Shown: positions 26,158-34,671, counted from the stretch's first letter. The stretch is DNA of 64,000 nucleotides from Rhodoferax lacus (GCF_003415675.1 NZ_QFZK01000002.1:62001-126000); one strand, 5' to 3'. The notes: generated by a model from the sequence alone, not told the origin. Made by a program: numbers and translations.

Positions 26158-27084
26158 TCAATCAGCGCCTATAAGCACCTTGACGTGCGCCGTGGCGCTG
26201 CGTGCAAGAGGGCTCAAGACATAACCGCCTTCCAGGCAGGAAATCATGCGTCCCTGGCAGTGGCGCTTGGCCACTGCCATGAGCTGCTGGGTCACCCAGG
26301 CGTAGTCGGCTTCGACCAGACCCAGGTTGCCCATATCGTCTTCGCGGTGGCCGTCAAAACCGGCCGAGATGTAAATCAGCTGCGGCTTGAAGGCGTCGAG
26401 CGCCGGAATCCATTGGCTGGTGACGGCCTCGCGGAATTTGTCAGAGCCCGAGCGGGCTGGCAGACCCACGTTGACCATGTTGGTGGCTGTGCTGTTCTCG
26501 CCCGAGAAGGGGTACAGGCCGGTCTCGAAAATCGAGCACATCAGAATGCGCGGGTCGTTCTGCAGGATGTCTTCACTGCCATTGCCGTGGTGCACATCAA
26601 AGTCAATCAGCGCCACGCGCTGCAGACCATGGTGCTCCAGGGCATGCATCACGCCCACGGCCACGTTGTTGAAAAAGCAGAATCCCATGGCCGCATTGCG
26701 CTCGGCATGGTGGCCAGGCGGGCGCACGCTGCAAAAAGCGGCGGGCACGCCACCGGCAATCACCAGGTCGGTGGCCTGCACCGCAGCACCGGCAGCGCGC
26801 AGGGCAGCCAGCGCGGTGAAGGGGTTCATGCTGGTGTCGGGGTCCACACGGTGGTAGCCCTCTTCAGGCGCGGCGTTCAGGATGCTGTGGATGTACTCAA
26901 GGCCATGGGCGCGGGCCAGCTGTGCCTCGGTGGCCAGCGGCGCGTCATAGCTGCCCATGTAGTCCAGCAGACCCTTGGTCAACAACATGTCATTGATAGC
27001 GCCCAGACGCTCAGGGCATTCCGGATGGTCGGCACCCATTTCGTGGCGGCTGCAGTCAGGGTGCGTGATGTAGGCGGGTAGCAA
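26158..27084 (-). CDS. Histone deacetylase-family zinc amidohydrolase
   Basis: 308 residues from a TTG at 27084, which has AGGAGA six nt upstream (27096-27091) and yields the usual short start before YITHPDCSRHEMG. Active-site pieces are complete: RPPGHHAERN with H125/H126, DFDVHHGNG with zinc ligands D163 and H165, AGFDGH with ligand D244, and the catalytic-tyrosine loop EGGYVL. Bacterial relatives remove acyl groups from lysine or from polyamines. Sitting 4 nt ahead of a Pat-type acetyltransferase gene, protein deacetylation is the more attractive guess, but acetylpolyamine or other amide substrates remain possible. Confidence 0.88.
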   Translation of the reverse strand: MLPAYITHPDCSRHEMGADHPECPERLGAINDMLLTKGLLDYMGSYDAPLATEAQLARAHGLEYIHSILNAAPEEGYHRVDPDTSMNPFTALAALRAAGAAVQATDLVIAGGVPAAFCSVRPPGHHAERNAAMGFCFFNNVAVGVMHALEHHGLQRVALIDFDVHHGNGSEDILQNDPRILMCSIFETGLYPFSGENSTATNMVNVGLPARSGSDKFREAVTSQWIPALDAFKPQLIYISAGFDGHREDDMGNLGLVEADYAWVTQQLMAVAKRHCQGRMISCLEGGYVLSPLARSATAHVKVLIGAD

Positions 27085-27236
27085 GGGAGGTCTCCTGGTG
27101 ACTGCTGGCGCTGTATGTGTGCTGGATCTGGGGCAAGCACAGTCTAGGCCAGTCTTGGTGTGTTGGGATTGACGCACATCATGTCGAAGTGCAGCCTCAA
27201 GCGTCGCGCCTTTCCATGACATCGTCCTGACAGGGC

Positions 27237-27273
27237 GTGACAGGATGGGCGATACTGTGTATAAATACAGTTA
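27237..27273 (+). promoter_or_regulatory. SOS promoter with LexA box directly at the rhuM start
   Basis: ATACTGT-N8-ACAG spans 27252-27270 (CTGT 27255-27258, ACAG 27267-27270). It covers a TATAAA -10 (27260-27265), which lies exactly 17 bp after a GTGACA -35 (27237-27242). The predicted transcription start at about 27272-27273 coincides with the rhuM ATG at 27273, so the message would be leaderless. Confidence 0.85.
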
Positions 27274-28289
27274 TGGAAAATCCTCAACTGTCGCAAGCTA
27301 CAAACTTCATTCTCTACACAGCAGCCAATGGTGACATACACCTTCAAGTGGCGGTGCGCGACGAGACTGTTTGGTTGACTCAAAAAGCAATGGCCGATCT
27401 CTTTGCCGTTGGAGTGCCCGCCATCAACAAACACCTGAAGAACATCTTTGATACCGGGGAGTTGCTGGCTCCGTCAGTTATTTCCATTTTGGAAACAACT
27501 GCTGCAGACGGCAAAAGGTACAAGACCAAGTACTACAACCTCGATGCCATTATTTCCGTTGGCTATCGGGTCAATTCCAGGGAGGCGACCCAGTTTCGCA
27601 TTTGGGCGACCCGTACGCTGAAGGCTTACATCATCAAAGGCTTTGTGCTGGACGATGCACGCTTGAAGCAAGGACGGCAGGTGTTCGGCAAAGACTACTT
27701 CGATGAGTTGCTGGAACGCATCCGCGAGATACGCGCCAGCGAGCGCAGGTTCTACCAAAAGATCACTGATATCTATGCACTGTCGGTGGACTACGACAAA
27801 CGGGCCACAGTGACCAAGGAGTTTTTCGCCACCGTGCAAAACAAGTTGCATTGGGCGATCACCGGAAAGACTTCGGCTGAAATCATTTACCAAACTGCAG
27901 ACGCTGGCAAACCCCATATGGGCTTGATGGCATTCAAGAATGCACCGGATGGGAAAGTACTGAAGAGCGATGTGGTGGTTGCAAAAAATTATCTGCCTGA
28001 GCAACACATTCGGGAGTTGGAACGCATTGTGTCTGCCTATCTGGATTTGGCAGAGAACCGCGCCGAGCGAAAAATCCTGATGAAGATGTCTGATTGGGTG
28101 GCTTTTTTAAACAGCTTTTTGGAGCTTTCTAACTATTCGATTCTTCAGGATGCCGGTCAGGTCAGTTCCGAGTTGGCACGGATCAAAGCCGAGAAGGAAT
28201 TCGAAAAATTCAGGGTGCAACAAGACCAGGAATATCTTTCAGACTTTGACAAAGCCGTTAAAGAGTTGGATAAGCCCGGCCGTAAATAG
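27273..28289 (+). CDS. rhuM: RhuM-family protein, SOS controlled
   Basis: 338 residues matching the virulence RhuM family, first noted on a Salmonella pathogenicity island; biochemical role unknown. The N-terminal part ETVWLTQKAMADLF reads as a helix-turn-helix, followed by the conserved ADGKRYKTKYYNLD, GYRVNSREATQFR and WATRTLKAYIIKGF blocks; the C-terminus is helical and charged. Family members are common on mobile elements. The gene looks AT-richer than its neighbours, suggesting transfer. A LexA box sits on its promoter and no ribosome site precedes the ATG. dnaE2 follows after 47 nt on the same strand. Confidence 0.88.
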   Translation: MENPQLSQATNFILYTAANGDIHLQVAVRDETVWLTQKAMADLFAVGVPAINKHLKNIFDTGELLAPSVISILETTAADGKRYKTKYYNLDAIISVGYRVNSREATQFRIWATRTLKAYIIKGFVLDDARLKQGRQVFGKDYFDELLERIREIRASERRFYQKITDIYALSVDYDKRATVTKEFFATVQNKLHWAITGKTSAEIIYQTADAGKPHMGLMAFKNAPDGKVLKSDVVVAKNYLPEQHIRELERIVSAYLDLAENRAERKILMKMSDWVAFLNSFLELSNYSILQDAGQVSSELARIKAEKEFEKFRVQQDQEYLSDFDKAVKELDKPGRK

Positions 28290-28336
28290 ACGCTGCACGG
28301 ATCCAGTGAACCCGATCATGGTGTGCATGTTTTTCC

Positions 28337-31300
28337 ATGACCCTCCCCGCCTACGCCGAGCTGCACTGCCTCTCCAATTTCAGCTTCCAGCGTGCTGCCT
28401 CGCAGCCGGAAGAACTGGTGGAGCGCGCGCACAAGCTGGGCTATAGCGCGCTGGCCCTTACTGACGAGTGCTCGGTGGCCGGCGTGGTGCGCGCGCATGG
28501 CGAGGCCGAGCGTTTGAAGCTCAAGCTGCTGCTGGGCTCCGAATTTGTGGTGCGACTCGACGGTGGTGCCGTCTTCACGCTGGTGGCCCTGGCGCACAAC
28601 CTGGCGGGCTGGGGCAATCTGTGCGAGTTCATCACGCGCGCGCGCCGGGCCGCACCCAAGGGCGAGTACCTGGTGCGCTGGGTTGATGTGCAGGAGCAGA
28701 CTCTGGCGGACTGCGAAATCATTCTCTGTGGGCTGGACAGCCTGGGCATGGAGGCCGCCTGGGCGGTGGGAGTCCGCATACACGCCTTGTACCCCCAGCA
28801 TGTCTGGCTGTCACTCACGCTGGGGCTGGCGGGCACGGACGCCCTGCGCCAGGAGCGCGCCCGGCAGCTGGCGCGCCTGACCGGTTTGCCCCTGGTGGCC
28901 ACTGGCCAGGTGCAGATGCATGTGCGTTCGCGCAAGCCCCTGCACGATGTGCTGACTGCGGTGCGCATGGGCAAGCCGGTGGCGCAGTGCGGCTTCGCCC
29001 TGCAGGCCAATGCCGAGCTGCATTTGCGCACGCGCGCACGCCTGGCGGCCCTCTATCCGCCCGCACTGCTGGAGGCCACGCAAACCATTGCCGCGCGCTG
29101 CCACTTCAAGCTCCAGGAGCTGCGCTACCAGTACCCGCAGGAGGCCGTGCTGCCCGGCCAGACCCCTGCGCAGACCCTGCGGCAATACACAGAAGAGGGT
29201 GCGAGGGAGCGTTACCCCGCAGGCGTGGGTGCGACCGTGCAGGCGCAGATCGAACACGAGCTGACGCTGATCACCGAGCTGCGCTACGAGATGTATTTTC
29301 TGACCGTGCACGACCTGGTGCGCTTTGCGCGCGGCCGCGGCATTCTGTGCCAGGGGCGCGGCTCGGCGGCCAACTCGGCGGTGTGTTACTGCCTGGGCGT
29401 GACCGAGGTGAACCCGGCCCTGAGCAACCTTTTGTTCGAGCGCTTCATCAGCCGCGAACGCGACGAGCCGCCCGACATCGATGTGGACTTCGAGCACCAG
29501 CGCCGCGAGGAGGTGATCCAGTACATCTACACCAAGTACGGCCGCGCGCGTGCCGCCATCACCGCTGTGGTGGCCAGCTACCGTCCGCGCAGCGCCCTGC
29601 GCGATGTGGGGCGCGCCCTGGACATCCCGGAAGTGCTGATCACCGCCATGGCCAAGGAGCATCCCGGCATGTACAGCCGCGAAGTGTTGGTGGAGCGCTT
29701 GCAGTCGGCCATCGAGCGGGTGCAAGGGGAGGTAGTGTTCAAGCTGCCGCCACCGCGCCGCCTGGCCCAGTGGCTGGACCTGGCTTGCCAGTTGCAGCGC
29801 TTCCCACGCCACCTCAGCCAGCACGTAGGCGGCTTTGTGCTGACACAAGGGCCATTGACGCGCTTGGTGCCGGTGGAAAACGCCTCCATGAAAGACCGCA
29901 GCGTCATCCAGTGGGACAAGGACGATCTGGACGCAGTGGGCCTCCTGAAAGTGGATGTGCTGGCCCTGGGCATGCTCAGCGCCATACGCCGCTGCCTGAT
30001 GCTGATCGAGCAGTGGCGCGGCAAGCCCATGCGCATGCAGGACATCCCCAGCGAAGACAGAGCCACCTACGCCATGATCTGCCGCGCCGACACGGTGGGT
30101 GTGTTCCAGATCGAGAGCCGCGCGCAGATGAGCATGCTGCCGCGCCTCAAGCCCCAGTGCTTTTACGACCTGGTGGTGGAGGTGGCCATCGTGCGGCCCG
30201 GGCCCATCCAGGGCGGCATGGTGCATCCGTATTTGCTGGCGCGCGCCAATCCGGAAGCGGTGGCGTACGCCAGCCCGCAGATCCGCGAGGCATTGAAACG
30301 CACCCACGGCGTGCCGATTTTTCAGGAGCAGGTGATGCAGGTGGCCATGGCTGCGGCCAACTTTTCTGCCGGCGAGTCCGACCAGCTGCGCCGCTCCATG
30401 GCGGCCTGGAAGCGCAAGGGCGGGGTGCACAAGTTCCACGACCGCTTGGTGGGCGGCATGCTCAAAAATGGCTACACGCAAGAATATGCCGACCAGCTCT
30501 TCAAGCAGATCGAAGGCTTTGGCGAATACGGTTTTCCCGAAAGCCACGCCGCCAGCTTTGCTTTGTTGGTGTATGCCAGTTGCTGGCTCAAGTGGCACGA
30601 GCCGGCCTGCTTTCTGGCCGCCATGCTCAACAGCCAGCCCCTGGGTTTCTATGGCCCGGCCCAACTGGTGCAGGATGCGCAGCGCCATGGCGTGCAGGTG
30701 CGCGCGGTGGATGTGGCGCACAGCGAATGGGACTGCACGCTGGAGGTGCCCGATGGCCCGGGGGCGCAGCTGCTGCCCGGCATGTCTGCGCAAGACCCTC
30801 AGCACCAGACCACGGGTCAGCCCCTTCCTTCACCTGAGCGCGCACTGCAGCCCGCCGTGCGCTTGGGACTGCGCATGGTCAGCGGCTTGTCGAGCGCGGT
30901 AGCCGAGCGCATCAGCCAGCAGCGCGCACTGTCCCCCTTTGCCAGCACGCAAGACCTGGCCCTGCGCTGCCAACTGGATGTGGGTGACCTGCGCGCCCTG
31001 GCCAGTGCCGACGCCCTGCAATCTTTAAGTGGACACCGCCGCCAGCAGGTCTGGGAGGCTTCCGCCTTGCGCCTGGCCCCGGCCCTGCTGGCCGGTGTGC
31101 CGATTGACGAAGAAGCTTTGGAACTGGAAGCGGCAGGCGAAGGCGAAGAGGTGGTGTTTGACTACGCTGCCTTGGGGCTTAGCCTGCGCCGCCATCCGTT
31201 GGCGCTGCTGCGCGCGCAGCTCACCCCCAAACGCTTGCTGACCGCCGAGCAGATGCGCCACTATCCCAGCGGCCGCCTGGTGCGCGCCTGCGGCATCGTC

Positions 31301-31639
31301 ACCATGCGCCAGCAGCCGCAGACCGCCAAGGGCGTGGTGTTCGTGACCCTGGAGGACGAGACCGGTAGTGTGAATGTGATCATCTGGAAAGCCGTCAAGG
31401 AGCAGTTCCGTGAGGTGCTGTACCGCGCCCGCTTGATGGCCGTGTATGGCATCTGGCAAAGAGATGAAGTTGCCCCCAATCCTGGCTCCGCCAGGCCCCC
31501 CGATGGGGTGCAACCGTTCTTGGGGCGGCCCGGCGAACGGCTGAGCGGCGGCGAAGTGCGCCACGTGGTGGCCAAGCGCCTGGTGGATCTGACGCCGCTA
31601 CTGGGCGAGCTCAGCACCGTGAGCCGGGACTTTCACTGA
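28337..31639 (+). CDS. dnaE2: Error-prone DNA polymerase DnaE2 (ImuC)
   Basis: 1100 residues, alpha-type polymerase III subunit that does lesion bypass with ImuA/ImuB. The PHP domain opens with YAELHCLSNFSF, usual for DnaE2. The catalytic aspartates are in PPDIDVDFEHQRREEVI, and YGFPESHAASFALLVYASCW is the conserved finger block; an OB fold lies near the C-terminus (GIVTMRQQPQTAKGVVFVTL). Residues about 1045-1070 are a Pro/Gly-rich insertion encoded by a dispersed hairpin repeat, just before the terminal VAKRLVDLTPLLG. No LexA box lies in the 47-nt gap to rhuM, so transcription probably comes from the rhuM promoter. Confidence 0.94.
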   Translation: MTLPAYAELHCLSNFSFQRAASQPEELVERAHKLGYSALALTDECSVAGVVRAHGEAERLKLKLLLGSEFVVRLDGGAVFTLVALAHNLAGWGNLCEFITRARRAAPKGEYLVRWVDVQEQTLADCEIILCGLDSLGMEAAWAVGVRIHALYPQHVWLSLTLGLAGTDALRQERARQLARLTGLPLVATGQVQMHVRSRKPLHDVLTAVRMGKPVAQCGFALQANAELHLRTRARLAALYPPALLEATQTIAARCHFKLQELRYQYPQEAVLPGQTPAQTLRQYTEEGARERYPAGVGATVQAQIEHELTLITELRYEMYFLTVHDLVRFARGRGILCQGRGSAANSAVCYCLGVTEVNPALSNLLFERFISRERDEPPDIDVDFEHQRREEVIQYIYTKYGRARAAITAVVASYRPRSALRDVGRALDIPEVLITAMAKEHPGMYSREVLVERLQSAIERVQGEVVFKLPPPRRLAQWLDLACQLQRFPRHLSQHVGGFVLTQGPLTRLVPVENASMKDRSVIQWDKDDLDAVGLLKVDVLALGMLSAIRRCLMLIEQWRGKPMRMQDIPSEDRATYAMICRADTVGVFQIESRAQMSMLPRLKPQCFYDLVVEVAIVRPGPIQGGMVHPYLLARANPEAVAYASPQIREALKRTHGVPIFQEQVMQVAMAAANFSAGESDQLRRSMAAWKRKGGVHKFHDRLVGGMLKNGYTQEYADQLFKQIEGFGEYGFPESHAASFALLVYASCWLKWHEPACFLAAMLNSQPLGFYGPAQLVQDAQRHGVQVRAVDVAHSEWDCTLEVPDGPGAQLLPGMSAQDPQHQTTGQPLPSPERALQPAVRLGLRMVSGLSSAVAERISQQRALSPFASTQDLALRCQLDVGDLRALASADALQSLSGHRRQQVWEASALRLAPALLAGVPIDEEALELEAAGEGEEVVFDYAALGLSLRRHPLALLRAQLTPKRLLTAEQMRHYPSGRLVRACGIVTMRQQPQTAKGVVFVTLEDETGSVNVIIWKAVKEQFREVLYRARLMAVYGIWQRDEVAPNPGSARPPDGVQPFLGRPGERLSGGEVRHVVAKRLVDLTPLLGELSTVSRDFH
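31512..31542 (-). repeat. Dispersed hairpin repeat, copy A (inside dnaE2)
   Basis: AACCGTTC (31512-31519) and GAACGGCT (31535-31542) form a stem of six perfect pairs, one mismatch and a further pair. They enclose a 15-nt loop which, read on the minus strand, is GCCGGGCCGCCCCAA, identical to copy B. The related flank extends to about 31470. In frame within dnaE2, adding about 26 residues. Confidence 0.75.
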
Positions 31640-31680
31640 AGTGGCAGAGACGATGGGTGCCGCCATGCATACGGTGCCGT

Positions 31681-32064
31681 TCAGGCCAGTTCAGCCAGCA
31701 ACTCGGGGTGGCGGCTGATTAGCTTGAGCAGGCTTTGTGCCGCACCGCTGGGAACCTTGCGGCCCTGTTCCCACTCCTGCAATGTGCGGACCGAAACGCC
31801 AGTGGCGCGGGCGAATTCGGATTGCGACATGCCCGATTGCGATCGTGCGGCCATCAGTTGCCACTTCGGGCCGGTCAGCACTTCCTGCTTTTGCACCACA
31901 CCATCAGGGCCGGCAACCGTGCGGCGCACACTGCCATCGGGCAAGGGCTCGAACGTGGTGCTGCGGACCGTCTCCCCGGCCTTGAGCTGGCGCACGGACT
32001 CCAGCAACTCGGCACCTATGTCGCGCTTGGCGTCACGCGCCTTGAGTTGTGCATCAGTCATCAT
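31681..32064 (-). CDS. Antitoxin, HTH_XRE/HigA-like
   Basis: 127 residues with a Cro/C1 helix-turn-helix at about 78-115 (GMSQSEFARATGVSVRTLQEWE). The N-terminal half is a charged segment of the kind that wraps around a toxin. It overlaps the 3' end of the toxin gene by 11 nt, giving toxin-first order as in higBA. It should neutralise the toxin and repress the operon by binding the dyad at 32385. Converges on dnaE2 with a 41-nt gap. Confidence 0.85.
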   Translation of the reverse strand: MMTDAQLKARDAKRDIGAELLESVRQLKAGETVRSTTFEPLPDGSVRRTVAGPDGVVQKQEVLTGPKWQLMAARSQSGMSQSEFARATGVSVRTLQEWEQGRKVPSGAAQSLLKLISRHPELLAELA

Positions 32065-32374
32065 GGTCCAGTAACTCCTTGAGTTGTTTCAACACCCCGC
32101 CCGAGATCGAGTCGCGAACGCTTTTTGCATAAATCACCAGCAGCCATATCTGTCCTGCGGCATTGCGTGTGTAGTAGCACACCCGCACTCCACCCGACTT
32201 TCCGCTGCCGGATCGGGCCCAGCGCACCTTGCGGACACCGCCAGAGCCTTTGACCACATCACCCGCATCGGGTTGCTCCAGCAGGTACTGCTGAAACGCG
32301 GTGTAGTCGTCTTCGCTCAGGTAGTCGTAAACCGTTCGGGCAAACAAGCTGGACTCGATAAATTCATACCGCAT
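32054..32374 (-). CDS. RelE/HigB-type toxin
   Basis: 106 residues from ATG 32374. The order of the pieces FARTVYDYLSEDDYTAF, GSGGVRKVRWARSGSGKSGG, VRVCYYTRNAAGQIWLLVIYAK and the last helix fits the RelE/HigB superfamily of ribosome-dependent mRNA interferases. ATG 32386 is a possible start but lies inside the operator; the promoter TTGCAT-16-TATGAT (32409-32404 and 32387-32382 on the minus strand) predicts a start about one base before ATG 32374, so the mRNA may be leaderless. Activity is inferred from the family. Confidence 0.85.
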   Translation of the reverse strand: MRYEFIESSLFARTVYDYLSEDDYTAFQQYLLEQPDAGDVVKGSGGVRKVRWARSGSGKSGGVRVCYYTRNAAGQIWLLVIYAKSVRDSISGGVLKQLKELLDHDD

Positions 32375-32381
32375 GGGTTCA

Positions 32382-32409
32382 ATCATACGCTTTAGGCGTA
32401 TAGATGCAA
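32382..32409 (-). promoter_or_regulatory. Toxin-antitoxin promoter and operator
   Basis: The dyad ATACGC-TTTAG-GCGTAT spans 32385-32401. It fills the spacer and part of the -10 of a minus-strand promoter (TTGCAT at 32409-32404, 16 bp, TATGAT at 32387-32382). This is a natural binding site for the antitoxin or the complex. Confidence 0.65.
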
Positions 32410-32483
32410 GCCTAACGCCAGAGCGTCGCTGCATGCAGCCCTGACGCTGGACGGTGGCTGTCTGCGCTCAAGTCCTGGGCGAC

Positions 32484-33725
32484 TCAGCCCGCAGCGACGT
32501 TGCAATCCCGCCGCAGCAGCGCCAGCGCGTCGTACAGCTTGTCGTCGTGGTCGCTCAGCAGCAGCGCCTCGGCCTCTTCCCAGAATTCCTGCCACAGCTC
32601 CAGATAGTCGTTTTGGTACTGCTCGGGGGCATTGGCCAGGATGTAGGGTGCCACCAGCTCGGGGCTCACGCCGGACTTGCGTACCTTGCGCACCAGGGCT
32701 GCGGCACCCTTGGCCGTGAGCAGGGTCTTGTGGGCGCTGCCGCTGGCGATGCACAGGAACAGGGTGAGCAGCGAGCTGTCATCGCTGTGGCCGCCGGTGG
32801 CCTTGTTCCAGGCGCTTGACGCGGCGCGGTCGAAGTCGTCCACCTCGCTTAAGCCGTCTTCCACCCAGAAGTAGCGGCCCATGAAGGCGGGTGTCTGGTC
32901 AAACAGCTTGCGTGCGGGCAGCGTGCTGTCCAGGATCTTGGGCAGGTCAGTCAGCACGGTCTTGCGCACGCCGTCCACCACGGCCTTGAATTCGGCGGGC
33001 AGATCGCGCGGCATGGGAATGGCGATGCTGGCTGCCTTGGAAGCTGCGGCCTTTTTGCGCAGGGCGGCGATGGTCTTCTGGAACGCCACCCAGTCTGGCA
33101 ACTGGGTCTGTTTGGTGGCCAGCACCAGGAGCGCCGTTCGGATCACGGCCTCGGCGTCGCGGCCCGCGTCTTCCAGGTCGTCGGCATCGATACCCAATGA
33201 GTCTGCCAGCCACAGGGCCGCATCAATCACCTGCGCTACCTGCTGGCGCTTGGTTAGTTCGGCCTGGTAGTCGGCCAGGCTGCGCAGCGACCATTTGGCC
33301 AGCTGCGGAATGTGGTCGTCGCGGAAACCACCTTGTTCGTTCATGCCAAAGTGGCTGCTTTGCGGCATGGCAATCAGCGCCTTGAGCATGTCTGACGCGC
33401 CCTTGGAGCGCGACAGCAGCGAGTTGTCGCGCAAGGCCTCGGCGGCTTTGCGCAGGTCGCCGCGGCTGCTGTGCTCCAGATTCAGGCTGACCAGGTTGAC
33501 GATGCGCGCGCGGGCTTTTTCCAGCTCGGGGCGCAGGAACTCGCTGCCGAAATAGCGCGCAATCTGCACCATGCCCTTGGGAGCCTCAAGCTGCATGGCG
33601 TCGAGCTTGGCCGCATCAATCAGGCCGTGCTGGATTCCGTAGGCCAGGGCCTTTTCAAAAAACGGGCGGGCATCAAACAGCGCAATACCTTGCGCGGCTT
33701 GGGGCGAGAGCTGTGCTTCGGACAT
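32484..33725 (-). CDS. Hypothetical protein, last gene of the DnaJ-linked set
   Basis: 413 residues, soluble, mostly helical, with no signal or membrane segment. I do not recognise a domain. Two Lys/Ala-rich stretches (about 230-245, KKAAASKAASIAIP) separate an N-terminal half from a C-terminal half ending in an acidic LWQEFWEEAEALLLSDHDDKLYDALALLRRD. ATG 33725 is taken as start; an in-frame GTG at 33746 is less likely. The preceding gene of the set ends 33 nt upstream, so co-transcription is likely. Function unknown; a role in folding or assembly is suggested only by the DnaJ gene at the head of the set. Confidence 0.6.
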   Translation of the reverse strand: MSEAQLSPQAAQGIALFDARPFFEKALAYGIQHGLIDAAKLDAMQLEAPKGMVQIARYFGSEFLRPELEKARARIVNLVSLNLEHSSRGDLRKAAEALRDNSLLSRSKGASDMLKALIAMPQSSHFGMNEQGGFRDDHIPQLAKWSLRSLADYQAELTKRQQVAQVIDAALWLADSLGIDADDLEDAGRDAEAVIRTALLVLATKQTQLPDWVAFQKTIAALRKKAAASKAASIAIPMPRDLPAEFKAVVDGVRKTVLTDLPKILDSTLPARKLFDQTPAFMGRYFWVEDGLSEVDDFDRAASSAWNKATGGHSDDSSLLTLFLCIASGSAHKTLLTAKGAAALVRKVRKSGVSPELVAPYILANAPEQYQNDYLELWQEFWEEAEALLLSDHDDKLYDALALLRRDCNVAAG

Positions 33726-33758
33726 GGGCAGTTTCAAATGACGCACTTCATGGCAAGC

Positions 33759-34514
33759 TTAGATGGCCGACTCTTCATCTGCGTCCAGCGCATCGAGTGC
33801 GGCCGGTGTGGCTTTGCCGCGGTCGGTGTCGCTGGTCTCCACCTTGCCGTCGTCCTCTTCCATGTCTTCGTCTTCACCCAGGCCGGCATCGTGGGCGCGG
33901 GCCTTGGCGCGCAGCACCAGCAGCATCTCAATGAACAGGTCCGGACATTCGTGGCGCAACAGCCAGGCCAGTTGCATCCAGTCCTGGTCGGCCACTTCGT
34001 CTTCTTCCACGCGCGGTTTCACATAGGCGCTGGCCAAGAGGGCCGTCTCGGACAAAATTTCGCCGTCGTCTTCCACCGCGTCGAAGGTGCCGCTGCGGGC
34101 AAAGGCCTCGATGCGGCTCCACTTCTCCGTGAAGTAGTCGGCCAGGGCTTCGGAGCCGCCTTCCAGATCGCCGATGGCGGTGAGGAATTCCACCGGGTCG
34201 GCATCTTCGCGGAAGATGATGCTGTTCATCATGCCGCGCAAGTGGGTGCGGCTCAGGTCCTTGTACTGCTTCTCGATGACCACGGCACGCGCGAACATCT
34301 GCGGTGTGACCAACAGGTTGATGACCGACTCCTTGGAGTTGTCGTACTCGCGGATCACGGCCAGGATGTCCTTCGGTGGCAACTGCTCCAGCACCACCAT
34401 CAGTGCGTGGTCACCTTCGGCGTCGGCCAGTTCCACCAGCGCGGCCTCGGCCGCCACGATGTCGCCGGAGGCAATCAGGCTTTGGGTTTTGGCTATCAGG
34501 GCCAGTGCGTTCAT
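33759..34514 (-). CDS. Hypothetical protein with acidic C-terminal tail
   Basis: 251 residues, soluble. The first 190 residues are predicted helical with an opening NALALIAKTQSLIASGD reminiscent of tetratricopeptide-like helices, without a recognisable repeat. The tail is strongly acidic (GEDEDMEEDDGKVETSD). The middle (FREDADPVEFLTAIGDLEGG) shows no known motif. It lies between the 191-residue acidic-tail protein gene, from which it is separated by a hairpin repeat, and the 413-residue hypothetical. Confidence 0.6.
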   Translation of the reverse strand: MNALALIAKTQSLIASGDIVAAEAALVELADAEGDHALMVVLEQLPPKDILAVIREYDNSKESVINLLVTPQMFARAVVIEKQYKDLSRTHLRGMMNSIIFREDADPVEFLTAIGDLEGGSEALADYFTEKWSRIEAFARSGTFDAVEDDGEILSETALLASAYVKPRVEEDEVADQDWMQLAWLLRHECPDLFIEMLLVLRAKARAHDAGLGEDEDMEEDDGKVETSDTDRGKATPAALDALDADEESAI

Positions 34515-34535
34515 TTACGTTCCTTTTTGAGTGAT

Positions 34536-34671
34536 AAGCCAGCGCCGGGCCGCCCCAAGCTGGCTTGCGGCCCCCTCGGGGCTGAGGCCTGCGGCTCCCG
34601 GTCTGCCTGCGCAGACCAGGACAGGCCGAAGAGCCGCATGCCTATGGCATCGGCACGTTCAGGGAGCCACA
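34536..34671 (+). repeat. Dispersed hairpin repeat, copy B (intergenic)
   Basis: AAGCCAGC (34536-34543) and GCTGGCTT (34559-34566) form a perfect 8-bp stem around the 15-nt loop GCCGGGCCGCCCCAA. A second GC-rich palindrome (GGCCCCCTCGGGG) and other short dyads follow up to about 34670. It fills the gap inside the DnaJ-linked gene set. Confidence 0.8.
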
